Shown here one piece after another: positions 7,516 through 13,310 of a stretch of 13,310 nucleotides of DNA. The first letter of the stretch is position 1, and every line of letters begins with the position of its first letter. This DNA comes from an uncultured Bifidobacterium sp. GTDB taxonomy: Bacteria; Actinomycetota; Actinomycetes; Actinomycetales; Bifidobacteriaceae. The stretch spans positions 1 to 13,310 of the forward strand of contig NZ_CASEXV010000048.1 of assembly GCF_949292005.1 (NCBI RefSeq), written 5' to 3'. The position numbers and the translations under genes were made by a program. A model generated the notes under the pieces. It did no database searches, was not told where the DNA came from, and was given only the letters and a program-made list of their open reading frames with translations.

Positions 7516-7812
7516 TCAATCAATCCCACTCATAGGGGATGTTCCCTTCGATGGCGTGATGCTCGCGGGCTCGTCCACAATGCGACGCAGCGTTTCCTGC
7601 TGCCGAGGGGTCAATTCGCTGGGTTGCTTGTGTTCCACAGCCAACTCCCACCACACGGTTCCAACCACTCCATGAATGGGACACGTTCTTGGCCCAAGCA
7701 CCCCATAGGAACCCGAGTGCGGGGGCCCATCCCAACCAAGGCGATAGGCCTCTTCCGAATCCAGCACCTCGGTCCGACCGCAGGTCTCGCACCGGTAGAT
7801 CAGCCTTGGCAT
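7516..7812 (-). CDS. Small putative zinc-ribbon protein, function unknown
   Basis: 98 residues from the ATG at 7812, chosen because GGGGAG (7819-7824) sits six bases upstream; a longer version from 7836 has no such signal. The start MPRLIYRCETCGRTEVL contains C8-x2-C11, and a second pair C44-x2-H47 lies in TCPIHG, giving a plausible CCCH zinc site. The middle is Gly/Pro-rich, the WWELAVEHK segment looks like a core strand, and the end (PRQQETLRRIVD) is probably helical. No membrane segment or signal peptide is present. I do not recognise a named family. Zinc ribbons of this size are common in accessory regions and may bind nucleic acid or protein, but nothing here shows which. It is a single minus-strand gene with its own candidate promoter. 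Confidence 0.65.
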   Translation of the reverse strand: MPRLIYRCETCGRTEVLDSEEAYRLGWDGPPHSGSYGVLGPRTCPIHGVVGTVWWELAVEHKQPSELTPRQQETLRRIVDEPASITPSKGTSPMSGID

Positions 7813-7878
7813 GTCCATCTCCCCTGAATGAAACACCCTCAGACATCGACTGGAAGCACATCGCAGTCAGTCGGGATT

Positions 7879-7909
7879 CATATACGATCTCCCCGCGCGC
7901 AAACATCAA
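7879..7909 (-). promoter_or_regulatory. Candidate promoter of the small zinc-ribbon gene
   Basis: On the minus strand TTGATG (7904-7909) and TATATG (7879-7884) are 19 bases apart; a GTATAT register gives 18. They lie about 70 bases before the start codon. Spacing is a little long, so support is moderate. Confidence 0.35.
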
Positions 7910-7968
7910 CGGCGCTTGCGAAACGACAGCCAAACCGCGTCGACTTCCTTGTCCATACGTGCGGAATT

Positions 7969-7988
7969 AACTTATCTGAACTTATCTG
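7969..7988. repeat. Tandem duplication of AACTTATCTG
   Basis: Two perfect adjacent copies of a 10-base, relatively AT-rich word in otherwise GC-rich DNA, next to a GC hairpin. Role unknown. Confidence 0.7.
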
Positions 7989-8140
7989 ATCCGAGTCGGC
8001 GGCCGACCGCCCCGATACGCGAATCCGGCAACAATCATCGGAGGCACCGGCACGACCGCTGTAATCCCAACATGGGGAATGAGATATTTATTCCATCATC
8101 CGCAAACCGGAGTCCACAAGCAGCCGTGCGGGAAGGTCCG

Positions 8141-8344
8141 TCAGATGTTGTTTTCACCATCCTGGGGACGAGCAGCAGGATCAACGCCGTCATGTTGGAA
8201 TCCCATAAGTGCGACGGCAAGCCCCAAAATACCCGCGATCAGACCGCAGATGCCGGACGGAATCGCCTCATAGAAGGACAGGGCCAGACTCACGGCACCG
8301 AAAGCCAAGCTGATCGCGCCAATAACGATGGTGTATTTGCCCAT
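8141..8344 (-). CDS. Small two-helix membrane protein, function unknown
   Basis: 67 residues from the ATG at 8344, which has an excellent GGAGGAG (8352-8358) seven bases upstream; longer in-frame starts up to 8374 have no such signal. After MGK there are two hydrophobic segments, about residues 4-24 (YTIVIGAISLAFGAVSLALSF) interrupted only by short polar positions, and about 28-47 (SGICGLIAGILGLAVALMGF). They are separated by a short EAIP turn. The last ~20 residues are hydrophilic and acidic. This predicts a hairpin in the cytoplasmic membrane with both ends on the same side. No family is recognised. It is divergent from the MFS transporter gene and has its own candidate promoter. Confidence 0.7.
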   Translation of the reverse strand: MGKYTIVIGAISLAFGAVSLALSFYEAIPSGICGLIAGILGLAVALMGFQHDGVDPAARPQDGENNI

Positions 8345-8391
8345 TTTCCCGCTCCTCCGACGACTCATCGACAACCGCCATAACAGGCGTC

Positions 8392-8400
8392 ATGATACCA
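8392..8400 (-). promoter_or_regulatory. Candidate extended -10 for the small membrane protein
   Basis: TGG-TATCAT on the minus strand fits the TGn-TATAAT extended -10 pattern and lies about 48 bases before the start codon. The -35 region is weak, as is usual for extended -10 promoters. Confidence 0.35.
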
Positions 8401-8544
8401 GAACGGCGAATCAAAAACCACACAGGACTTGGCATCCGCACACACCGCGTCCACGGACGTCGCACTCCCGCACGTCGCGCGTCGGACGCAGGATCGCCGC
8501 ATACGCGATTATGACCTTGCTCACATTCGGCCCCCGAAGTGCTC

Positions 8545-8555
8545 GTCACCGTGAC
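8545..8555. promoter_or_regulatory. Perfect dyad GTCAC-C-GTGAC, possible operator
   Basis: A perfect 11-base dyad about 30 bases upstream of the candidate -10 of the MFS transporter. GGTCAC recurs at about 8608. The position suits a regulator site; which regulator is not visible. Confidence 0.3.
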
Positions 8556-8568
8556 CACGTCGTCCAAA

Positions 8569-8591
8569 ACGAACATTTTTCGTGTTATGTT
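8569..8591 (+). promoter_or_regulatory. Candidate extended -10 promoter of the MFS transporter, overlapped by dyads
   Basis: TGT-TATGTT (8583-8591) resembles an extended -10. It is overlapped by ACGAA-CATTT-TTCGT (8569-8583) and by AACAT (8572-8576) paired with ATGTT (8587-8591). A protein bound to these dyads would cover the promoter. The AT-rich patch stands out from its GC-rich surroundings. Confidence 0.4.
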
Positions 8592-8683
8592 TTTTCAGCA
8601 CGGGAACGGTCACGACGGCGACGGCCCGGACCACGCCACCAATCCGGCATGGACCATGGACCTCCCCTGTGGAGAGGACAACA

Positions 8684-9979
8684 TTGAGCATCCTTCCTGA
8701 CAACCGATGGACGCGGGCCATCGCACCCGCACTCCTCATCCACATATCTATCGGCACGGTCTACTGCTGGAGCGTCTTCAAACAACTCATCGCCGACCGA
8801 ATGAGGGTCTCCGCAGGCACCATCGAATGGGGATTCTCCCTCGCCATATTCTTCCTCGGCATGTCCGCCGCGTTTCTCGGTCCACTGGTCGAGAGGGACA
8901 TCAAGAAATCGGCCCTGCTCTCACTGGTGTGCTTCGTCGTCGGATTCGCGGGAACCGGAGCAAGCATCGCGCTGGGCTTCCTCCCCGGAATCTTCATCTT
9001 CTACGGCGCCATAATGGGAGTCGGACTGGGAGTCGGATACCTCACCCCCGTGAAGAACCTCATGCTGTGGTTCAGCGACAACAAGGGCCTCGCCACGGGC
9101 ATCGCCGTGGCCGGCTTCGGATTGGCCAAAGCCATAGCGAGCCCTGTCATGGAATGGCTCATCGAACACGTCGGCCTCGTGAACATGTTCTACATCCTCG
9201 CCGCGGTCTATGCGGTTCTGATGTTCGCCGGCTTCCTCCTCATCAAACGTCCGCAGGGCTACGTCTACGAGCCGGACGCCCAGGTGAGCCGGCGTTCCAT
9301 CATGCGCAAACCCGTCTTCTGGGCGATCTGGCTGGCCTTCTACATCAACATCACCTGCGGACTCGCACTCATCTCGCAGGAAAAGGACATCCTCCACGAC
9401 GTCCTGCGCCAGCTGCCCTCATACGCCAGTCTCGACGGCTCGGCCTTCGCCGTCGCCATCGCCGCGACCGTGGGGACGGTCCTCGCGCTGGACGCCGTGT
9501 TCAACACCATCGGGCGCCTCGGATTCTCCACGCTGTCCGACCATCTTCGACGCCGCGAGACCTCCTACATCATCATCTTCGTCATGTCGATCGCGGTGTG
9601 CGCGATGGAGGTTGTCACGGGAGGAATCGACAACGCCCTCCTGTGGGTGGTCTTGTCCATGCTGTTCCTGGTCAATGCGGGATATGGCGGGGGGTTCTCC
9701 ACGCTGCCGGTTCTGCTCGACCAGCATTTCGGCATCAAGGCCGTCTCGACCACGCATGGCCTCGCGCTCAGTGCATGGGCGATGGCCGGACTCTCCGGCA
9801 ACCAACTCGCCTCGTTCGTGGTCAGCCACGCATCCGATCAGGCGCATCGCTACGCTACGCTCATTCCCATAATCGCCATGCTGTACGCGGTGGCCCTGGC
9901 CAGCATCCTCGGGGTGTCGCGCCACCGTCCGAACCAAAGGCACGACAGCGCCGCACAGGACGGGTATGGTGTGGCTTAA
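8684..9979 (+). CDS. OFA-family (oxalate/formate antiporter-type) MFS transporter
   Basis: 431 residues from a TTG at 8684, with GGAGAGGA (8671-8678) five bases upstream; the open frame back to 8582 gives an unlikely hydrophilic leader. The protein is strongly hydrophobic throughout and fits about 12 membrane helices. Early GTVYCWSVFKQLI and the central GVGLGVGYLTPVKNL, continued by WFSDNKGLATGIAVAGFG (about 111-146), are hallmarks of the OFA family of the major facilitator superfamily. That family includes the oxalate:formate exchanger OxlT and monocarboxylate transporters. Later, LVNAGYGGGFSTLPVLL and HGLALSAWAMAG are also conserved. It probably moves a small carboxylate across the cytoplasmic membrane; the substrate cannot be read from the sequence, and no oxalate-degradation genes (frc, oxc) lie beside it. 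It is followed by glyA on the same strand, across a structured spacer. Confidence 0.88.
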   Translation: MSILPDNRWTRAIAPALLIHISIGTVYCWSVFKQLIADRMRVSAGTIEWGFSLAIFFLGMSAAFLGPLVERDIKKSALLSLVCFVVGFAGTGASIALGFLPGIFIFYGAIMGVGLGVGYLTPVKNLMLWFSDNKGLATGIAVAGFGLAKAIASPVMEWLIEHVGLVNMFYILAAVYAVLMFAGFLLIKRPQGYVYEPDAQVSRRSIMRKPVFWAIWLAFYINITCGLALISQEKDILHDVLRQLPSYASLDGSAFAVAIAATVGTVLALDAVFNTIGRLGFSTLSDHLRRRETSYIIIFVMSIAVCAMEVVTGGIDNALLWVVLSMLFLVNAGYGGGFSTLPVLLDQHFGIKAVSTTHGLALSAWAMAGLSGNQLASFVVSHASDQAHRYATLIPIIAMLYAVALASILGVSRHRPNQRHDSAAQDGYGVA

Positions 9980-10009
9980 GCCACTGAGCGGCGCTCCCCA
10001 TGCCATACC
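9963..10009 (+). ncRNA. Predicted three-way-junction RNA structure between the MFS gene and glyA
   Basis: An outer stem GGTATGG (9963-9969) / CCATACC (10003-10009) encloses two hairpins. One is GTGGC-TTAA-GCCAC (9971-9984), a perfect palindrome containing the MFS stop codon. The other is GAGC-GGC-GCTC (9986-9996). One unpaired base separates the stems on the 5' sides. It does not match the ZTP or tetrahydrofolate riboswitch consensus that I know. It could be a terminator-like stem, an mRNA-stability element or a cis-regulator of glyA. Confidence 0.4.
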
Positions 10010-10039
10010 TCCACCGCCATGAGGAGGACTGGCCGCATG
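10008..10039 (+). promoter_or_regulatory. Second, upstream Shine-Dalgarno and in-frame ATG before glyA, in a possible hairpin
   Basis: GAGGAGG (10021-10027) precedes an ATG at 10037 that is in frame with glyA and would add 22 residues (MAERHRGTINPAA...). The GGAGG (10023-10027) can pair with CCTCC (10008-10012), which overlaps the closing strand of the preceding junction. The two folds would compete at 10008-10009. Either start could be used; the inner one fits the family better. Confidence 0.35.
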
Positions 10040-10102
10040 GCAGAGCGACACCGCGGAACCATCAATCCCGCAGCACCAACAGATCCGACAAAGGAGCCCA
10101 CA

Positions 10103-11437
10103 ATGACCGACACCGGGACCACCACCCACGCGCAGGACGACACCTTGGCGCAACGACCCAACGACGTCTTCAACTCTCCGATCTCACGCACGGATCCCGA
10201 GATCGCGGCATTGCTCGACGGTGAGCTTCGACGGCAACAGGAGGGCCTGGAGATGATCGCCTCGGAGAATTTCGTTCCGCGCGCCGTACTTCAGGCACAG
10301 GGATCGGTTCTGACCAACAAGTACGCCGAAGGATACCCCGGAAAACGCTATTATGGCGGCTGCGAGGTTGTCGATCAGGTCGAGACGCTCGCCCGGGAAA
10401 GAGCCAAAACCCTTTTCGGGGCCGAATACGCGAACGTGCAGCCCCACTCGGGAGCGCAGGCGAACGCTGCGGTGTATCAGGCGCTCGTGAAACCCGGAGA
10501 CACGATCCTGGGACTGGCGCTCGACCACGGAGGACACCTCTCCCACGGAATGCGGATCAACTTCTCAGGCCGTTTCTACAAAGCGGAATCGTATGGGGTG
10601 AATCCCGACACGTTCCTCATCGACCCCGACATCATCAGACAACGCGCTTTGGAGACTCATCCGGCGCTGATCATCGGCGGATGGAGCGCATATCCGCGCA
10701 TCGAGGACTTCGCTGCGATGAAACAGATCGCCGATGAGGTGGGAGCGCGGTTCTGGGTTGATATGGCGCATTTCGCCGGCCTCGTCGCGGCCGGGCTGCA
10801 TCCCAGCCCAGTCCCCCATGCCGATGTCGTTTCGTCCACCGCTCACAAGACCTTGGGAGGACCTCGGTCGGGATTCATCCTCGCTAGGGAGGAGTACGGC
10901 CGCAAGATCAATTCCGCCGTGTTCCCCGGGCAGCAGGGTGGACCGCTTATGCACGTCGTGGCGGCGAAGGCGGTGGCGTTCAAGATAGCGGGAACCCCAG
11001 AGTTCCGCGACCGCATGCGGCGCACAATCGAGGGAGCGCAGATACTCGCTCAGCGTCTGCAGGCGAAGGACGTGGCCGACAATGGCATCGGCGTCCTCAC
11101 CGGCGGGACGGACGTTCATCTTGTGATGGTCGATCTGCGACACAGCGAATTGGATGGGCAGCAGGGCGAGGACCTGCTCGCGCAGTGCGGCATAACCATC
11201 AACCGCAACACCGTGCCCTTCGATCCACGACCCGCCTCGATCGCTTCGGGACTGCGAATCGGCACATCCGCTCTGGCTACCCGTGGATTCGGGGCCGCGG
11301 AGTATGAGGAGGTCGCCGACATCATCGGAACCGCGCTGGCCCAGGGAACGGGTGCCGACACCGATGCCCTCAGGGCGCGAGTCAATCGGCTGGTGTCCGA
11401 TTTTCCGCTTTATCCGGGACTTGAGCAAACGATCTGA
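10103..11437 (+). CDS. glyA: Serine hydroxymethyltransferase
   Basis: A PLP enzyme that interconverts serine plus tetrahydrofolate with glycine plus methylene-tetrahydrofolate, feeding one-carbon metabolism in the cytosol. 444 residues from the ATG at 10103, with AAAGGAG (10090-10096) six bases upstream. The first ~40 residues are a variable leader. Conserved blocks are MIASENF, NKYAEGYPGKRYYGG, NVQPHSGAQAN, SHGMRINFSG, GGWSAYPR, and VDMAHFAGL with cofactor-binding D220. The PLP lysine is K249 in STAHKTLGGPRSG, followed by FPGQQGGPLMH. Most relatives have Thr where this protein has A247, two residues before the lysine. The C-terminal domain is complete (DFPLYPGLEQTI). It lies 123 bases after the MFS transporter and may be partly co-transcribed; a long hairpin follows the stop. 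Confidence 0.97.
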   Translation: MTDTGTTTHAQDDTLAQRPNDVFNSPISRTDPEIAALLDGELRRQQEGLEMIASENFVPRAVLQAQGSVLTNKYAEGYPGKRYYGGCEVVDQVETLARERAKTLFGAEYANVQPHSGAQANAAVYQALVKPGDTILGLALDHGGHLSHGMRINFSGRFYKAESYGVNPDTFLIDPDIIRQRALETHPALIIGGWSAYPRIEDFAAMKQIADEVGARFWVDMAHFAGLVAAGLHPSPVPHADVVSSTAHKTLGGPRSGFILAREEYGRKINSAVFPGQQGGPLMHVVAAKAVAFKIAGTPEFRDRMRRTIEGAQILAQRLQAKDVADNGIGVLTGGTDVHLVMVDLRHSELDGQQGEDLLAQCGITINRNTVPFDPRPASIASGLRIGTSALATRGFGAAEYEEVADIIGTALAQGTGADTDALRARVNRLVSDFPLYPGLEQTI

Positions 11438-11457
11438 CATCCGTCAGACCCACAAGG

Positions 11458-11506
11458 GATGTCCACACGGCGGATCCGGCGCCCACCGGAGTCCCGTGTG
11501 GACGTC
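11458..11506. terminator. Long hairpin between convergent glyA and the DUF3052 gene, probable bidirectional terminator
   Basis: GTCCACACGG (11461-11470) pairs perfectly with CCGTGTGGAC (11494-11503). The stem extends outward by three more pairs including one G-T. The loop contains a second partial stem (GGA-CCGG / CCGG-TCC). It lies between two converging genes. No T-tract follows on either strand, so it is an atypical terminator, as is often seen in high-GC bacteria. Confidence 0.6.
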
Positions 11507-11575
11507 TACGTTGCCACGGCATCTCTGTCGTCACAGCACGGCCGCCCCAGAACATCCGGCTCCGTCGGCTCTTGT

Positions 11576-12004
11576 CTACCGGTTCTTGTCCGGCCCCTTG
11601 CCGAAGGCGCGCAGGCGCACACCATTCCAATCCGCGCTCACCGTAAGTGGAACGGCGGCGTTCATGCCCGCCGTCTTCGCGGCCGATTGGACCGTGCTCG
11701 AACTGGCGGCTCCGGGCCGTCCGGGCTTGGGCGTGAGAATCCAGAATGGACCGTCATCCCCCAGAACCGTGTAGGCGTCGACGATGTCGTCAGCCAAGGT
11801 ATCCTCGTCATCTCCGTCGCGCCACCACATGATGACGCCGTCGACCGCGGAGTCATAATCCTCGTCGACCAGTTCCCCTCCGGTCAGTTTCTCGATCTTC
11901 ATGCGGATGCCGTCATCGACGTCATCGTCCCACATCCACTCCTGGACGATATCCCCGGAGTGAAAACCGAATTCCTCAGCGTTCTGCGATGCCGTTTCAT
12001 TCAC
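11576..12004 (-). CDS. DUF3052 family protein
   Basis: 142 residues from a GTG at 12004. It matches the actinobacterial DUF3052 family along its length: AEEFGFHSGDIVQEW near the start, DVDDGIRMKIEKLTGGELVDEDYD, VDGVIMWWRDGD, FWILTPKPGRPG, and the closing VSADWNGVRLRAFG. The protein is soluble and acidic in its first half, with no signal peptide. The function of the family is not established. No ribosome binding site precedes the GTG. Instead a good -10 element ends seven bases before it, so the mRNA may be leaderless. The frame is open upstream to 12055, but that part is not family-like. It lies downstream of the Lon-like protease gene on the same strand, 141 bases away, and converges with glyA. 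Confidence 0.88.
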   Translation of the reverse strand: MNETASQNAEEFGFHSGDIVQEWMWDDDVDDGIRMKIEKLTGGELVDEDYDSAVDGVIMWWRDGDDEDTLADDIVDAYTVLGDDGPFWILTPKPGRPGAASSSTVQSAAKTAGMNAAVPLTVSADWNGVRLRAFGKGPDKNR

Positions 12005-12011
12005 GATGGTC

Positions 12012-12020
12012 AATATAGCA
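12012..12020 (-). promoter_or_regulatory. Extended -10 promoter placing the transcript start at the DUF3052 start codon
   Basis: TGC-TATATT on the minus strand (12020-12012) matches the TGn-TATAAT extended -10. Seven bases (12011-12005) separate it from the GTG at 12004, so transcription would begin at or next to the start codon. The -35 region is poor, which is common with an extended -10. Confidence 0.5.
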
Positions 12021-12145
12021 ACAACTCTCGAACAATGACGTGACGTGTTCCTCACGCGGACACTGAATGCCCCGCCTGGGACCGATTAGCCGGCGACACG
12101 ACACTCCCGGCGCGACGACGAGCGAACATGCGGCCACCCCCAAGA

Positions 12146-13042
12146 TCACGCTTGGCAACGGGGAAGGGAGTCGCCCTTCCCGGAGCTTATGGCGATCAGC
12201 GCCTTGTACGCATCCGACAACGTGCTCACCCTCACATCCCGCAGCCCGCTGGGAACATGGCCCACCACCTCATCGCAGTTGGACTTCGGTGCCAAGAACC
12301 ATGTGGCGGCGTCCCTGCGCGCGCCGAGCATCTTAAGCCTGATTCCCCCGATCGCACCGACCTTGCCGGAGTCGGACATCGTGCCGGTGCCCGCTATGAC
12401 CGCGCCGTTGGTCAGAGACGTCGATCCCAGCTTGTCAAGGATTCCCAAGGCGTACATCATTCCGGCGGACGGACCGCCCACATCCTCCATATTCAGGCTT
12501 ACTGACACGTCGGAGACATCCACACCCAGATTCTTCGACGCGAAGGACAGCGCGGCCGTCACCGCGTGGTTCTGCGATTGGGTCATCTGACCTGTGGATT
12601 CGGAACGGTACTCATCTGCGCTCTGCCCAACGGGGAAAACCGTCTCAGTGGGAGTGACCACGGAGTCGGACCGGAACCAGGAGATCATCGCCTCCGCCGT
12701 AGTCATCGCATATCCCGGAACGCCGGATGCATTCACCGTGAGCATAAGAAGCTTGCCGGAATCCTTGTACGTGGACGCACCCTTCACGGTGATGACGGCG
12801 GTGCCCTCCGACGATCCCAGCACGTTGCGCGTGGGCCCCGGGGACTCCACGACGTAAGGACTGGGCAGAACGAGAATGACCGCGCACAGGAACACGCAGA
12901 CAGCGCCGACGAAGAAACCCGCGGGACGATGCGACACATGTGCTTCCAACCGCGACAACGCGCCCCTTCCGGAACCACCAAGCGCCCGTGCGTGCCACGC
13001 GTGGTTCCGGTTTCCACGACCCCTGCCCAATGCCATCCTCAT
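12146..13042 (-). CDS. Membrane-anchored Lon-like (S16) serine protease without the usual PDZ domain
   Basis: 298 residues from the ATG at 13042 (alternative ATG at 13036). After a basic, Gly/Arg-rich cytoplasmic stretch there is one membrane helix (about 42-60, GFFVGAVCVFLCAVILVLP), then SPYVVESPGPTRNVLG. This start typifies actinobacterial YlbL-type proteases and puts the catalytic part outside the cell. The C-terminal S16 domain has the Ser-Lys dyad: S192 in GGPSAGMMYAL and K237 in GAIGGIRLKMLGA, with AGTGTMSDSGKVG between. Relatives usually carry a PDZ domain of about 90-100 residues between the QSQNHA block and the S16 domain. Here QSQNHAVTAALSFASKNLG runs almost directly into VSLNMEDVGGPSAG, so the PDZ is absent. 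YlbL proteins act in envelope quality control and division checkpoints in other bacteria; the role here is inferred. Upstream in-frame codons to 13225 translate the repeat block and are probably not coding. Confidence 0.87.
   Translation of the reverse strand: MRMALGRGRGNRNHAWHARALGGSGRGALSRLEAHVSHRPAGFFVGAVCVFLCAVILVLPSPYVVESPGPTRNVLGSSEGTAVITVKGASTYKDSGKLLMLTVNASGVPGYAMTTAEAMISWFRSDSVVTPTETVFPVGQSADEYRSESTGQMTQSQNHAVTAALSFASKNLGVDVSDVSVSLNMEDVGGPSAGMMYALGILDKLGSTSLTNGAVIAGTGTMSDSGKVGAIGGIRLKMLGARRDAATWFLAPKSNCDEVVGHVPSGLRDVRVSTLSDAYKALIAISSGKGDSLPRCQA
12161..12181 (-). terminator. Hairpin overlapping the 3' end of the protease gene
   Basis: GGGAAGGG-AGTCG-CCCTTCCC is a perfect 8-bp stem with a 5-base loop. 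It ends 15 bases inside the protease coding end (the stop is at 12146-12148). No T-tract follows on the minus strand. It may slow or end transcription between the protease and the DUF3052 gene, which has its own promoter. Confidence 0.4.
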
Positions 13043-13049
13043 ATCGCAC

Positions 13050-13055
13050 AGTGTA
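13050..13055 (-). promoter_or_regulatory. Candidate -10 of the protease gene
   Basis: TACACT on the minus strand fits the TAnnnT core of actinobacterial -10 boxes and ends seven bases before the ATG at 13042. No ribosome binding site is visible, so this could also be a leaderless start. The -35 region is not convincing. Confidence 0.35.
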
Positions 13056-13111
13056 GAACGCCAACCACAGACACCCCTGCCGTCAACCGACGCCATCATC
13101 CCTTCACCCCG

Positions 13112-13193
13112 CCGCGCGTGTCCGCACACATCCGTCCGCGCGTGTCCGCACGCACTGTCCCACGTGCGCACGCACTGTCCCACGTGCGTACGC
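13112..13193. repeat. Compound GC-rich tandem repeat block with internal dyads
   Basis: CCGCGCGTGTCCGCAC occurs at 13112-13127 and 13136-13151 (period 24). A 20-base unit beginning GCACGCACTGTCCC follows as two perfect adjacent copies (13148-13167 and 13168-13187), with a partial third. Each 20-base unit contains CGCAC and GTGCG arms around 8 bases, and the palindrome CACGTG. The block lies 70-150 bases upstream of the protease start, so it may bind a regulator. Confidence 0.7.
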
Positions 13194-13310
13194 GTCCCCA
13201 TACCAAGGCTCTCATTCCCGATCATTCCTCACATCCAGCGGCCGTCTCAAGCCCCACCCCCAACGCTGATTGCAAACATTTGATGGTGGCGATGGCAGAG
13301 GACATGAACC
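13194..13310. other. Right edge: no gene established
   Basis: An ATG at 13283 opens a plus-strand frame (MVAMAEDMN) that runs off the edge; another ATG at 13305 in the same frame has AGAGG just before it. This could be the start of a divergent gene, but nine codons are too few to decide. Confidence 0.2.

Larger units (their letters stand above)
7813..8140. other. Intergenic stretch with promoter and short repeats, no gene seen
   Basis: It holds the candidate promoter of the small zinc-ribbon gene, a 10-bp tandem duplication, and a GTCGG-CGG-CCGAC hairpin around 7995-8007. The hairpin could end transcription of the small membrane-protein gene, though no T-tract follows it. Open frames here lack ribosome binding sites and recognisable protein features. 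Confidence 0.5.
8345..8683. other. Divergent regulatory interval between the small membrane protein and the MFS transporter
   Basis: It contains candidate extended -10 boxes for both neighbouring genes and several short dyads: CGTCC-AC-GGACG (8448-8459), GTCAC-C-GTGAC (8545-8555) and ACGAA-CATTT-TTCGT (8569-8583). ACGTCGC is repeated around 8457-8480. No convincing gene lies in it. Confidence 0.5.

Noticed and set aside
6824..8683. A second copy of the tRNA-Val 3' end that would mark the other junction of an integrated element
   Set aside because: Only short chance similarities such as TTGCCCACCA near 7145-7154 were seen; no convincing direct repeat lies within the window.
8707..9987. A 426-codon plus-strand frame inside the MFS gene
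   Set aside because: Arg/His/Pro-rich translation in the +1 frame of a clear membrane transporter. It is a shadow.
9980..10102. ZTP or tetrahydrofolate riboswitch before glyA
   Set aside because: The conserved cores of these classes, as I remember them, are not present. The structure seen is different, and is reported as unassigned.
13112..13193. CRISPR array
   Set aside because: The repeats are directly adjacent and have no unique spacers of regular length, and no cas genes are nearby.
13113..13225. N-terminal extension of the Lon-like protease from position 13225
   Set aside because: The added residues translate the tandem repeats, contain many Cys, Arg and His, and precede no signal or family motif. 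The -10-like box and ATG at 13042 fit better.

Overview
The window looks like chromosomal DNA of a high-GC Gram-positive bacterium, most probably a Bifidobacterium or close relative. This rests on GC-rich third codon positions, frequent GTG/TTG starts, a DUF3052 protein (an actinobacterial family), a multi-repeat DivIVA-type protein beside dxr-ispG, and an actinobacterial-style GlyA. The genus is an inference from protein resemblance, not from a marker gene search.

Left part (1-4240, minus strand): a compact operon reads DivIVA-like protein -> dxr -> ispG. Dxr and IspG catalyse the second and the sixth steps of the MEP isoprenoid pathway. ispG starts inside the dxr stop codon (GTGA overlap) and runs off the left edge. 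A tRNA-Val(TAC) gene (4400-4476, plus strand) follows.

Middle part (4477-8683), accessory: a decayed large serine recombinase abuts the 3' end of the tRNA. It has lost its N-terminal catalytic domain and carries two frameshifts. Next is an unusual in-frame joining of an HxlR-type winged-helix regulator to a zinc-type alcohol dehydrogenase-like reductase. After a non-coding or decayed stretch come two small minus-strand genes: a putative zinc-ribbon protein and a two-helix membrane protein.

Right part (8684-13042), more housekeeping-like: an OFA-family MFS transporter and glyA (serine hydroxymethyltransferase) lie on the plus strand, separated by a strongly base-paired region that could fold as a three-way junction. 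A long hairpin separates glyA from two minus-strand genes: a DUF3052 protein with a candidate leaderless promoter, and a membrane-anchored Lon-like (S16) protease that lacks the PDZ domain usual for the YlbL-type family. Upstream of the protease is a GC-rich block of tandem repeats containing dyads.

No intact mobile element, CRISPR array or obvious defence system is present. The most unusual items are the HxlR-reductase fusion, the recombinase relic reading into the tRNA, the structured leader before glyA, the PDZ-less protease, and the repeat block at 13112-13193.
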